This document shows, in pieces, positions 28,719-36,666 of a stretch of 64,000 nt of DNA. Positions within the stretch are counted from its first letter, which is position 1, and each line of letters starts with the position of its first letter. The notes under the pieces were generated by a model. The model did no database searches. It was not told where the DNA came from and saw nothing but the letters and a program-made list of their open reading frames with translations. Where the stretch lies: positions 3,658,001 to 3,722,000 of the forward strand of contig NZ_CP150235.1 of NCBI RefSeq assembly GCF_037974355.1, given 5' to 3'. The position numbers were made by a program, and so were the translations under genes. This stretch comes from Paenibacillus sp. FSL R5-0517. Lineage in GTDB: Bacteria > Bacillota > Bacilli > Paenibacillales > Paenibacillaceae.

Positions 28719-28922
28719 ATCGATATTCAATTACGTTTAACTGTCAAAGAGAATATTGAACAACGAATTGAAGAGCAAAAAAAAGAGGCTGATCAAATGG
28801 ACAAGTGGTTGATCACTTATTTCAACATATCCAATAGCCTTACTTACAAATCATCTGCTTTTAAAATCTGTACTATTAGAGGGAACAGCAACAAGTTCGA
28901 AATCTCGAGTTTCAGTTTGTAA
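28719..28922 (+). pseudogene. Short frame with a good ribosome-binding site but no start codon
   Basis: AAAGGAG is followed eight bases later by ATC GAT ATT, then a frame of about 67 codons with a charged helix (NIEQRIEEQKKEADQMDKW). ATC stands where ATG would be expected, so it looks like a small gene that lost its start, or the truncated beginning of a longer one. It ends inside a strong hairpin. I do not recognise the family. Confidence 0.3.
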
Positions 28923-28947
28923 CTCGAGATTTCGAACTTGTTTTTTT
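28892..28947. terminator. Hairpin with perfect 22-bp stem, bidirectional terminator
   Basis: The arms 28892-28913 and 28921-28942 are exact complements (core TTCGAAATCTCGAG) and are followed by a run of T. It sits directly after the stop of the minus-strand TetR gene, so it can end that transcript and the one from the left. Confidence 0.85.
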
Positions 28948-28952
28948 GGTGT

Positions 28953-29528
28953 TCATCTTGAATGAAGGAAATCAAGTCCGTGCATAACGTAAGGAATAGC
29001 CGATTTTATATATTCTTCTGGTGGCACAGTGTTATTGTGTTGCCAATCAACTGAAGCCCCGAAAATTCCCCAACTTAACATGACTGCTGCAATTCTCAGT
29101 GATTCATCGCTGTCTGTGGAATGTTGTTTTAATAACATTTGGTAAAATAAAAGTTCTAGTTCTTTTTGTATTATGACTTCAATTGTTGTCTTAAAAGTCT
29201 CGAAGCCGCTTCGACACTGTTTTGATAAATCCACTTGAAAATTTATGATGGACAGGAAAACATTTATGATCGTTGTTTGATTTAGCTCTCTATACTCAAC
29301 GATTTCATTATACACAGTGGTCATGAATCCCTCTTTTATTACTTTTTCCAATAAATCATATTTATCAATGAAGTGATAATAGAAGGTGGCACGATTTACT
29401 GTTGCTTCTTCCGTAATATCATGGATGGTGATATCCTTAAATTCTTTGTTCTTTAAAACGTGAATAAATCCATCCATGATTAATCTACGTGTTCGAATAA
29501 TACGTGGATCTATTTTTGTTTCAGCCAT
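28953..29528 (-). CDS. TetR-family transcriptional regulator
   Basis: The 191-residue protein has the DNA-binding part TRRLIMDGFIHVLKNKEF, KDITIHDITEEATVNRATFY and YHFIDKYDLLEK, followed by a TetR_C_8-like helical domain. AAGGAG precedes the start. It is divergent from the azoreductase gene, and the 260-base gap contains a perfect 16-base palindrome and a second inverted repeat. Control of the azoreductase gene is likely. The ligand is probably a quinone, azo dye or similar electrophile, judged only from the target. Confidence 0.92.
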   Translation of the reverse strand: MAETKIDPRIIRTRRLIMDGFIHVLKNKEFKDITIHDITEEATVNRATFYYHFIDKYDLLEKVIKEGFMTTVYNEIVEYRELNQTTIINVFLSIINFQVDLSKQCRSGFETFKTTIEVIIQKELELLFYQMLLKQHSTDSDESLRIAAVMLSWGIFGASVDWQHNNTVPPEEYIKSAIPYVMHGLDFLHSR

Positions 29529-29576
29529 AAGAAATCTCCTTTTCTTTTTACTATTTTCTATACATATTCGCTTATT

Positions 29577-29661
29577 TGTCGGATATCCGACATCGGTTTA
29601 AAACTGTTGGTTGAACAATATTTGAATAATAATATAATTCAATTATACAACATGTGTTGTA
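29577..29661. promoter_or_regulatory. Palindromes between tetR and the azoreductase gene
   Basis: TGTCGGATATCCGACA (29577-29592) is a perfect palindrome, 48 bases before the tetR start. TACAACATGTGTTGTA (29646-29661) has perfect arms about a TG centre and lies on the azoreductase side. The two motifs differ, so at most one is likely the TetR operator. Confidence 0.5.
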
Positions 29662-29788
29662 AAAACAATAGGTGATAAAAAAGCGAGGTGTTTACAGCTA
29701 AATATAAGTGACTTGGAATTTAACAAGTTAACTCGCAAATAGATGGAAGCTTGAGATATTAAAAATTATTATTTTGGAGGTTATCCTT

Positions 29789-30421
29789 ATGACAAGTGTA
29801 TTATTCATCAAAGCTAACAACAGACCAGCAGAACAAGCTGTGAGCGTTCAAATGTACGATACTTTTCTGAAAACATACAAGGAGCGCAATCCGCAGGACA
29901 CCATCATAGAACTCGACCTTTACAGTGCGGAGCTGCCGTATTACGGCAATGAGACCATCTCGGGACTTTATAAGAATGCTCAGGGATTGGAAGCCACTGC
30001 GGAAGAACGGCTGGCTGCGGAAATCGCGAACCGTTACTTGGACGAATTCCTGTCCGTGGACAAAGTCGTTTTCGCATTCCCTTTATGGAACTTAACAGTT
30101 CCGGCCCCTCTCATCACTTATCTTTCCTATTTGTTGCAAGCAGGGAAAACGTTCAGATACACGGCAGAAGGGCAACCCGAAGGGCTGATTGGGGACAAAA
30201 AATTTGCTCTTCTCAATGCGCGCGGCAGTGACTTCTCATCGGAAGAAGTGGCCCCGTTGGACATGGGTTTAAACTACGTCAAGAATATAATCGGATTATT
30301 GTTTGGTATTAAAAATCCAGAGAGCGTCGTTATTGAAGGACATGCTAAATATCGGGACCAAGCTGCGGAGATTATCGAATCCGGATTGAAAAAAACGGCT
30401 GAACTGGCGGCAAGATTCTAA
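29789..30421 (+). CDS. azoR: FMN-dependent NADH-azoreductase
   Basis: AzoR reduces azo bonds and quinones by two-electron transfer from NADH, protecting the cell from quinone stress. The 210-residue protein begins TSVLFIKANNRPAEQAVS (flavodoxin-like FMN phosphate loop), and has VFAFPLWNLTVPAPLITYL, the FMN isoalloxazine region, and GKTFRYTAEGQPEGLIGDKK. All match Firmicute AzoR. TTGGAGG lies eight bases before the ATG at 29789. It is divergent from a TetR gene and followed by a broken frnE fragment and a VOC gene. Confidence 0.95.
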   Translation: MTSVLFIKANNRPAEQAVSVQMYDTFLKTYKERNPQDTIIELDLYSAELPYYGNETISGLYKNAQGLEATAEERLAAEIANRYLDEFLSVDKVVFAFPLWNLTVPAPLITYLSYLLQAGKTFRYTAEGQPEGLIGDKKFALLNARGSDFSSEEVAPLDMGLNYVKNIIGLLFGIKNPESVVIEGHAKYRDQAAEIIESGLKKTAELAARF

Positions 30422-30450
30422 AAAAGCAAGCACACGAAAGAGGCGGAAGG

Positions 30451-30545
30451 AATTAAAAGTTAGAGATTTGGGCAGACATCGGCTGCCCCTTTTGTTATAT
30501 CGGTAAACGCTATTTAACTCAATCTGCTAGCATAAAGGGGCTTAA
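30451..30545 (+). pseudogene. Fragment of a FrnE-type DsbA gene
   Basis: In one frame from 30460 the sequence reads LEIWADIGCPFCYIGKRYL, clearly the start of a FrnE-type protein with its CPFC site, preceded by a GGAAGGAATT ribosome-binding-like run. The frame loses similarity after about 25 codons and runs into the VOC gene. The intact relative in this window (20963) begins MKIEIWSDYVCPFCYIGK. About 90 percent of the gene is missing, so this is a deletion remnant. Confidence 0.8.
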
Positions 30546-30549
30546 CGAT

Positions 30550-31020
30550 ATGAAAAATGTAATTTTCCAAGGCACAATAGAACATTCGGGATTTGTAGTA
30601 CCCAATATTGAAGTAGCAGTTGAATTCTTCACTAACATTTTGGGTTTTGAAGTCTTGTTCCGGCCAAAAGGAATGCAATTTGAAGACGATAGTTTAAAGA
30701 GGTGCTTCGGGGTTCACGAGAATTCCGTTGTGGAAGGGGCAGCATTTTTACAATACGGGGGTAGAAAGATTGAATTGGTTCAATGGTCGACGCCAGATCA
30801 ACAGAATGTTCACCTAAAACCCAGTGATATCGGTGTAGCTCATCTAGCTATTACAGTTACCAATTTAGAAGAGGCTTTGAAGTATTTCGCAGAACAGTCT
30901 GATGTTAAAGTTAGAGAGCTGAGCCCTCTTGGATTTTTCTATATAACAACTTCATGGGGGATGGAGATTCAAATAATGAAACAGATGCCAGGCACAGAAA
31001 GTATTCTTGAACACTCTTAA
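30550..31020 (+). CDS. VOC-family (glyoxalase/dioxygenase-like) protein
   Basis: The 156-residue protein has two beta-alpha-beta-beta-beta units of the vicinal-oxygen-chelate fold: EHSGFVVPNIEVAVEFFTN and DIGVAHLAITVTNLEEALKY. Metal-ligand candidates are the His in EHSG and HLAI and the Glu near the end in WGMEIQIM. Members are lyases, dioxygenases, or resistance proteins that act on glyoxals, catechols or antibiotics; the exact role is not predictable. AAAGGGG lies upstream of the start. It follows azoR and may share its transcript. Confidence 0.88.
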   Translation: MKNVIFQGTIEHSGFVVPNIEVAVEFFTNILGFEVLFRPKGMQFEDDSLKRCFGVHENSVVEGAAFLQYGGRKIELVQWSTPDQQNVHLKPSDIGVAHLAITVTNLEEALKYFAEQSDVKVRELSPLGFFYITTSWGMEIQIMKQMPGTESILEHS

Positions 31021-31029
31021 CTATAAGTT

Positions 31030-31233
31030 CCACTAACTCTGGAAGAAGCAGTACTTTCGCTGGCGTCTCAAGAGGTACGTGTGTCGGTGCTTCATCTTTC
31101 AGCAACAGGTCATGGCGGTGGTGAACACAATTTTATTAAGAAGCTAATTCACTTCGCACGTGATAAAGGTGTTTCAGCGTATACAGGCAACGGGACTAAC
31201 CGTTGGGCGTCTGGTAGCAAGAGTTGTTTGTGA
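31030..31233 (+). pseudogene. Fragment of an extended SDR / NAD-dependent epimerase-like gene
   Basis: An open frame gives EEAVLSLASQEVRVSVLHLS, then HNFIKKLIHFARDKGVSAY and TGNGTNRWAS before a stop. This is the middle-to-late part of a family of SDR proteins in which G-x-G-x-N-R-W-x-x-V-H normally follows; here the VH and everything after it are lost, as is the whole N-terminal half. No start codon with a ribosome-binding site is present. The rest of the gap to 31392 shows nothing I can support. Confidence 0.7.
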
Positions 31234-31392
31234 CCATGCTGGAGCTCTTCAAGCGCATCGACAATTTGGTTCAGCGGAATATATGCCATGACAATCACTT
31301 CCTAGCATTAGTTCTCATCAAAGAATACAAGTAAGAATGTTCCTAACTAACAAAGACGCTGAACTCGCCGAAAAATTAGAGGAGTGATTTAT

Positions 31393-32340
31393 TTGACACG
31401 CCAAACGGGCAAAAGCGGAGAAATCGGTCACACAGGATTTACGGATGCCAATGTACCTGACCAGTCGGGCAAATGCTTCATCGTCACCGGGGCCAATACT
31501 GGAATTGGCTTCGAAGTATCGCAAGTACTGGCAGCGCGAGGTGCACGGGTGCTGCTGGCCTGCCGCAACGAAACGAAGGCCAAAGAAGCCATGGATCGGA
31601 TTCGGATGAAGACCCCCGGAGCTGACCTAGCTTTCCTGCCGCTCGACCTGGCGGACCTGGAGAGTGTGCGGAGTGCAGCCGAATTGGCTTCCAAGGAGCC
31701 GCGCGTCGATGTATTGATCAACAATGCCGGCGTACAGGGTTCGAAGCTGAGGCATACAGTGCAAGGCTTCGAGCTGACGTTCGGTGTCAATCACCTCGGT
31801 TGCTTCGCGCTCACCACACTGTTGCTGCCCAAGCTCATGGAAACGCCTGGGTCGCGCATCGTCGTCACAAGTAGCGGTCAACACAAAGACGCGAAAATCG
31901 AATGGGACGATCTTAATGCAGAAAAGAGCTACAAATGGCTCCCACGCTATGGCGCGAGTAAGCTCGCGAATATGCTCTTCGTCTTCGAGTTGGACCGGCG
32001 GCTACGGGCTGCGGGATCACCTGTAACAGTCGTGGCCTGTCACCCGGGCCTTGTGGGAACGGACCTTGGACGCGATAACATGGCTGGCAAAGTGATGATG
32101 CCGTTGATCGGCCTATTCTTTGCCAAACCTGCCATGGGTGCCTGGGGCGCGTTGCACGCAGCCTCAGGGAAGATAAAGCCAGGCGGCTATTACGGACCGT
32201 CAGGATTAGGCGAGTTGCGGGGACCTTCCCGCGAATGCTCCTGCTCCGAGCAGGCGCGAGATCCGAAGCTTGCCAAGCAACTGTGGGATATATCCGTCGA
32301 CATGACAGGGATCGATCCCGGCTTGCCTCCTGTAAACTGA
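31393..32340 (+). CDS. SDR oxidoreductase, retinol-dehydrogenase-like
   Basis: The protein (about 315 residues) has a classical SDR core: TGANTGIGFEVSQVLAARG for the cofactor, CRNETKA suggesting NADPH, NNAGVQGSK, VVTSSGQHKDAKI with the catalytic Ser, and YGASKLANMLF with Tyr and Lys. ACHPGLVGTDLGRD closes the active site. The layout (AKIEWDDLN insert) matches the WWOX/retinol-dehydrogenase-like group seen in bacteria. The start is taken as TTG at 31393, eight bases after AGAGGAG; GTG at 31384 overlaps that site. It is clearly GC-richer than the genes on both sides, a possible sign of transfer. Confidence 0.88.
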   Translation: MTRQTGKSGEIGHTGFTDANVPDQSGKCFIVTGANTGIGFEVSQVLAARGARVLLACRNETKAKEAMDRIRMKTPGADLAFLPLDLADLESVRSAAELASKEPRVDVLINNAGVQGSKLRHTVQGFELTFGVNHLGCFALTTLLLPKLMETPGSRIVVTSSGQHKDAKIEWDDLNAEKSYKWLPRYGASKLANMLFVFELDRRLRAAGSPVTVVACHPGLVGTDLGRDNMAGKVMMPLIGLFFAKPAMGAWGALHAASGKIKPGGYYGPSGLGELRGPSRECSCSEQARDPKLAKQLWDISVDMTGIDPGLPPVN

Positions 32341-32355
32341 AAGTGCACTTTTGTT

Positions 32356-32600
32356 TATAACAAGAAAAAGTTCTCCTATGGCGTCATCCACGGGACGAAC
32401 CGATTCCTGGTACCGGTGTTGGAATTGAGGGAGCTTTCGAGCAAACGGATGGGAATTGTCATGGAGCAGGTGGTGCGTCATACCTCCTCACTGGGACTTG
32501 GCACCTGCTGGCCAGGAGGCACATTTAACTCTTCGGCAAAATGATGGGGGCTCGAGAGAAGGAATAACATTCGCGCAATCGGCTATCCGAAGGACGTTCT
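32356..32600 (+). pseudogene. Nitroreductase gene remnant
   Basis: One frame (32356-32544) gives KKKFSYGVIHGTNRFLVPVL and QVVRHTSSLGLGTCWPGGTF, the region of putative TM-nitroreductases around Y-G-V-I-x-G and S-L-G-L-G-T-C-W-x-G-G-T-F. A stop follows. A second frame gives IRAIGYPKDVL, the expected next block (A-I-G-Y-P). Both the N-terminus and the C-terminus are missing. It directly precedes repeat copy 3. Confidence 0.7.
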
Positions 32601-32607
32601 GGTTCAT

Positions 32608-32692
32608 GGGACAAGAACACGCTCCCATTGAAGTCGCTATTTTAGCGGCTTTTTTTATTTTACCGATTACCGTATTGGACAAGAGCCTGTTC
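32608..32692 (+). repeat. Dispersed intergenic repeat, copy 3
   Basis: It contains GGGACAAGAACACGCTCCC, the hairpin GTCGCTATTTTAGCGGC plus a T-tract (32633-32657), then ACCGATTACCG and TTGGACAAGAGCCTGTTCC. It matches copies 1 (14883) and 2 (15851). It lacks the inner inverted repeat of copy 2. Confidence 0.75.
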
Positions 32693-32800
32693 CAATTCAT
32701 GATTAGATATATATCTAATTTAAATATTACGGATTAGATTAGAGTAGCCTCCCCCTTTTTAAAGCTAAACGATATCATTTGCTAAATGGAAGTGTACATT

Positions 32801-33031
32801 ATGAAGAAAATAAAAATAGAAGAAGGAATTTACCTCGAAATGATTTACTTCGGCGAAGTCTGCGCGACCTCCAGTCATTGCTGATTAATATCCAAAAGTT
32901 CCAATACTGTGATTGGATCAATTTTGTTAGCTATGGCAATTGTATGGTACGTTTTTGGATCACTGAGGCTCATATCTCATCCTAGAATGCTTGTTGCATG
33001 GCGGACGTTAGATATAAAGCAAAGAAATTGA
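32801..33031 (+). pseudogene. Small membrane-protein frame broken by a TGA
   Basis: From ATG at 32801 the frame gives MKKIKIEEGIYLEMIYFGEV, then a TGA at 32882-32884. The same frame continues for 48 codons with a transmembrane-like segment, IGSILLAMAIVWYVFGSLRL, and ends at 33031. Neither half is recognised. Either a small membrane protein gene has been broken, or the two parts are unrelated. Ribosome-binding evidence is weak. Confidence 0.3.
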
Positions 33032-33060
33032 GTCTCCTAGGTATACCCTAGACCTTTTTT

Positions 33061-34659
33061 TTAAATTTGTCTCTCCGGAGACATTAAATGCCTAAACATA
33101 AGTCCCAGCTTTAAGAGCAGCAGATGATCGGTATTCTTTAAATCCAGATTCAGCAGCCCCGAAATTTTCTCCAGTCTGTACAGTACGGTGTTGCGATGGA
33201 TATATAACTCACGTGCAGTTTCATTCACTTGACCGTTGTTGGCGAAATAGGCTTCAAGTGTGTGCATCATCTCGCTGGTGTATTCCTCTTCTTTGTCCAG
33301 TAGAGGACGGAATAAATAAGAGCAATACCTGATCATGACCTCCTGTGGAATATGTTTGAAGAGATAAATAAATTCCAGGTCAGCAAACATGACAATCGGT
33401 TCGCTTAAACCAAGCTCCGTACTGATTCTCTCAGCATCCCCGCACTCCCGGAAGCCGTCGATGAACTCCTCCATTCCCGTTCTTACTTTACTGATAAAAC
33501 ATGTCCTTGTTCCGTGGTCCCATGAATGCATCAAATCCGCATACAAACGTACCGAATCCTCATACTTCCTTCGATCCTTGGCCTCTTCTTCTAGAAGGGG
33601 GAAGAGTGAATATATGCGATTCATCACATAAAAATGATGGGATTCCAAGGAGGACGTTTTGGGATGATCCTGAAGCCTATTCTGAATCTCCCTCAGTTTG
33701 CGCCTCTGAATTTCATGGTCCCAAGCATCCGCTCTTGAGGAAGATACCATGCATACGTAAGGCGTGCTCCAAAATGTGCTGCCCAATGCTTCGGCAAATT
33801 CAAGCACCGTTTTTAAAGAGGCGTTCCCCTTTAAGTAACGTTCCATGGCCGTGCCAAGACGACTACCTGCTGCAGTTGCCTCCTGATTCTGGATGACCTC
33901 CAGATGATAGGAAAGAATAACGGCAGCTTGGTGAAAAATGCCCTCCATTTCATGTGCTTCGAGCAGGTTTTCAGTTTGTATCAGCAAGTAGCCGTATGAC
34001 TTTCCGTTTTTCAGCAGGGGCACCCGATACAATAAGTTGCTCGCCGACTTGTAAAACCGATTGTCCTGATTCCAGGGCCAATCGCTCAATAGCTCCATAT
34101 CGGAACAGCGGGTCATATTATACAAGGTCTGTCCTTCAGAGGTAACAATGGCTAAAGGAACCCCTAAAATGCTTGTGATACTTTGAAAATAATTGGTGTA
34201 CTCATCCGCCTGCATCGCAAAATCAACCAGCTTCTTCTGTGTTTCAAGCAATTCATTCAGCCGGCGCGTATCGCGTTGGAACTCGGATTGGTAGAGAGCA
34301 GTGATCTGCTCGGAAAAGGTGAATTGAAAAGGCAGCTCAATTAGGGGCAGGCCCAGCCGATCAGCTTCCAGCAGGGCTATCTCTGGTATTTCGGCCCAAT
34401 ATCGACCAAGCTTGATGCCAAGTCCGGAGGCCCCACGTTCATTCAGCTTTTGCAGCAAATTAACAAATTCCTCGGGTGAATCCCTAATCGCATACGCTGT
34501 AGTCAACAAGAGTTCCCCTTCTTTCATCCAGTTGATCACATCCGGCGCATCCATCAAATTGATGGAGCTAATCGTTCGAGAAATTCCTTTTTTACCGGCT
34601 GCCAACTTGCCTTCCGATAACGGGTACACCGCCAACGCATCTTCTATCGTCAATTGCAT
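33061..34659 (-). CDS. PucR-family transcriptional regulator
   Basis: The 532-residue protein has the N-terminal PucR domain (about 5-125: GKKGISRTISSINLMDAPD, EGELLLTTAYAIRD, GASGLGIKLGRY), a middle GGDEF-like/GAF-like region, and the C-terminal HTH_30 DNA-binding domain (about 465-520: LEAYFANNGQVNETARELYI, HRNTVLYRLEKISGLLNLDL). B. subtilis PucR, the namesake, activates purine catabolism genes; other relatives govern catabolism of GABA, proline or amides. AGGAGG lies before the start. It is divergent from the long transport and hydrolase cluster, which is its most likely target. The inducer would be the pathway substrate or an intermediate. Confidence 0.95.
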   Translation of the reverse strand: MQLTIEDALAVYPLSEGKLAAGKKGISRTISSINLMDAPDVINWMKEGELLLTTAYAIRDSPEEFVNLLQKLNERGASGLGIKLGRYWAEIPEIALLEADRLGLPLIELPFQFTFSEQITALYQSEFQRDTRRLNELLETQKKLVDFAMQADEYTNYFQSITSILGVPLAIVTSEGQTLYNMTRCSDMELLSDWPWNQDNRFYKSASNLLYRVPLLKNGKSYGYLLIQTENLLEAHEMEGIFHQAAVILSYHLEVIQNQEATAAGSRLGTAMERYLKGNASLKTVLEFAEALGSTFWSTPYVCMVSSSRADAWDHEIQRRKLREIQNRLQDHPKTSSLESHHFYVMNRIYSLFPLLEEEAKDRRKYEDSVRLYADLMHSWDHGTRTCFISKVRTGMEEFIDGFRECGDAERISTELGLSEPIVMFADLEFIYLFKHIPQEVMIRYCSYLFRPLLDKEEEYTSEMMHTLEAYFANNGQVNETARELYIHRNTVLYRLEKISGLLNLDLKNTDHLLLLKLGLMFRHLMSPERQI

Positions 34660-34870
34660 GTCAATTCATCCTCCTAAAAGATACATATCTGAATCAGGTA
34701 CCGGACACCATGTAACTTTTTAAGCAATTATATAGGGGCTTGTCGAATTTCTGCAATCCCTTTTGTTATATATATGTAATATAAATTAACACAAAACATC
34801 AAATGTTCTGTTTTTGAACCAACGTAAAGCGTATACCATTAGATAAAAAACCAAAATTGTGTCAGGAATA

Positions 34871-34899
34871 TTTACACCCATATTTTTTGGCTATATGAT
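34871..34899 (+). promoter_or_regulatory. Sigma-A-type promoter of the transport/hydrolase cluster
   Basis: TTTACA (34871-34876) and TATGAT (34894-34899) are separated by 17 bases, each with one mismatch from consensus. They lie 34 bases before the first gene. The 270-base divergent region also serves PucR; no clear PucR box could be assigned. Confidence 0.6.
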
Positions 34900-34932
34900 A
34901 GGACACAACTTCAAAGAGAAGAGGGGATTCAG

Positions 34933-35730
34933 ATGCAGCTCACCCAAAATCAACAGGCAGCGGCCCAAAAGGACAGTCGTTCCATGCTTGTAATCGATGA
35001 TGTCGGCAAAATCTACCCCAATGGCACTGTAGCTGTGCAGCATGCGAATCTGCATGTGGGGGAAGGAGAATTCCTATGTTTTGTCGGTCCTTCCGGTTGC
35101 GGGAAATCTACCATTTTCAATATGATTGCCGGTTTGACGGAACCGACCTCCGGTCATCTGACCGTGCTGGGTACTTCCCCAAAGGAAGCACGCAAACAGA
35201 ATGAAATTGCCTTTGTATTTCAGGAGCATACCCTGCTCCCGTGGGCCAAGCTGATTGATAATGTCACCATGCCTCTTACTTTGCGTGGTGTATCCAAAAA
35301 GGAGCGGATTACCGAAGGGGAGCGGGTTCTAGAGTTGGTAGGCCTGAAGGATTATATGAAAGTGCTGCCCCGTGAGTTGTCAGGCGGAATGAAGATGAGA
35401 GTATCTATTGCACGAGCGTTGATATCTCGTCCCAAGCTGCTGTTAATGGACGAACCGTTTGGCGCGCTTGATGAAATTACCAGGCAGACGCTGCAGAATG
35501 AACTGCTAAATATTTGGGAACAGGACAAGAAGATGTCGGTTCTGTTCATTACGCATAACGTGTTCGAAAGTGTGTTCCTATCAACAAAAGTCGTGGTGAT
35601 GACGCCTCGTCCCGGTAAAATTTCGGATTTCATTGATATTCCGTTTGCCTATCCGAGGGATGATGAATTCCGGACCCAACCTGAATTCGGTGAATATGTA
35701 CGCAGCGTGTCCAATGTACTGAATCATTGA
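34933..35730 (+). CDS. ABC transporter ATP-binding protein (SsuB/TauB type)
   Basis: This 265-residue ATPase drives import through the permease encoded next. Walker A is GPSGCGKST (residues 52-60), the Q-loop is in AFVFQEHTLLPW, the signature is LSGGMKMR, Walker B is LLLMDEPFGALD, and the H-loop is in LFITHNVFES. The QEHTLLPW and RP-G-K-I segments are typical of the nitrate/sulfonate/taurine/pyrimidine importer family. It is the first gene of the PucR-flanked cluster, with AGAGAAGAGGGG upstream. Only one ATPase is present for two binding proteins. Confidence 0.95.
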   Translation: MQLTQNQQAAAQKDSRSMLVIDDVGKIYPNGTVAVQHANLHVGEGEFLCFVGPSGCGKSTIFNMIAGLTEPTSGHLTVLGTSPKEARKQNEIAFVFQEHTLLPWAKLIDNVTMPLTLRGVSKKERITEGERVLELVGLKDYMKVLPRELSGGMKMRVSIARALISRPKLLLMDEPFGALDEITRQTLQNELLNIWEQDKKMSVLFITHNVFESVFLSTKVVVMTPRPGKISDFIDIPFAYPRDDEFRTQPEFGEYVRSVSNVLNH

Positions 35731-35760
35731 TAGCCAGAAATGAGAGGAGAGGGAAGCAAC

Positions 35761-36639
35761 ATGGAAGAGATGGTAGCTAATCCAGCCGTTGAAACGACAC
35801 CAGGTATCCGAGCTTCCGGGAAGGACAATGCCCGCAGCCATCATCCGGCAGAAGAGAGCCCAATCATTGGACTGCTGAAAAAAATTCTGCCGCCAATCGT
35901 CGTGTTTGTCCTGTTTATCGGTGGATGGGAATTAATCGTGCGGATACTCGGAATGCCCCCATATATCTTGCCCAAGCCATCCGATATTGCCGCAGCCGCT
36001 GCTGAGAACAGCGCGAATCTGATTACGTCGGTAAGCACAACCATTGTTGAGGCGTTGATCGGTTTTACGATCAGTGTCGTGCTCGGTATTTCATTGGCCA
36101 TTCTACTGGCCCTGTCCAAAACGGTAGAAAAAAGCGTATATCCTTATGCTATTATCCTACAGACTATTCCGGTCGTTGCGGTAGCGCCAATTATAGTGAT
36201 CTGGTTCGGAGCGGGAATAAATGCCATTGTGATCATTTCATTCTTAATCAGCTTTTTCCCGATTTTATCAAATACGCTGATCGGATTGAATTCAACGGAT
36301 CAGAACATGAAGAATTTATTCTATTTGTATAATGCAAGCAAGCTACAAACCATTTGGAGGCTGAGATTTCCAGCGGCACTTCCATACATTATGGCAGGAC
36401 TGAAAATTTCATGCTCCAGTTCGGTTGTCGGAGCGATCGTGGGTGAATACATTGCAGGCATTGGTGGCGGACAAGGCGGACTCGGTTACGGGATTACTGT
36501 TGCGGCAACCCGTCTGCAAACGCCTTATCTGTTCGCCTGCGGTTTAGCGGCATCTGCCCTAGGAATCGCATTTTTCCTGATCATCAACATGGTGTCGAAC
36601 AAACTTTTGAAGTCCTGGCATGAATCAGCAATGAAATGA
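35761..36639 (+). CDS. ABC transporter permease (SsuC/TauC type)
   Basis: The 292-residue inner-membrane protein has about six membrane segments, beginning IVVFVLFIGGWELIVRILG and including ALIGFTISVVLGISLAILLA. The central IPVVAVAPIIVIWFGAG and the EAA-like loop ALPYIMAGLKISCSSSVVGA are hallmarks of the taurine/sulfonate/thiamine-precursor permeases. A polar 40-residue N-terminal tail precedes the first segment. The start at 35761 follows GAGGAGAGGG; an earlier ATG at 35740 overlaps that site. It pairs with the ATPase upstream and with the two binding lipoproteins in this cluster. Confidence 0.93.
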   Translation: MEEMVANPAVETTPGIRASGKDNARSHHPAEESPIIGLLKKILPPIVVFVLFIGGWELIVRILGMPPYILPKPSDIAAAAAENSANLITSVSTTIVEALIGFTISVVLGISLAILLALSKTVEKSVYPYAIILQTIPVVAVAPIIVIWFGAGINAIVIISFLISFFPILSNTLIGLNSTDQNMKNLFYLYNASKLQTIWRLRFPAALPYIMAGLKISCSSSVVGAIVGEYIAGIGGGQGGLGYGITVAATRLQTPYLFACGLAASALGIAFFLIINMVSNKLLKSWHESAMK

Positions 36640-36666
36640 TACCAGAACCGGGGGAGAAGATCCAAC

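Noticed and set aside
31201..31300. Minus-strand start reading MAYIPLNQIVDALEELQHG
   Set aside because: It is only about 46 codons, overlaps the SDR fragment on the other strand and matches no family I can name.
33033..33060. Terminator for the PucR gene
   Set aside because: Only a five-base-pair stem (CTAGG with CCTAG) is visible near a T-run of the plus strand, too weak to call for the minus-strand gene.
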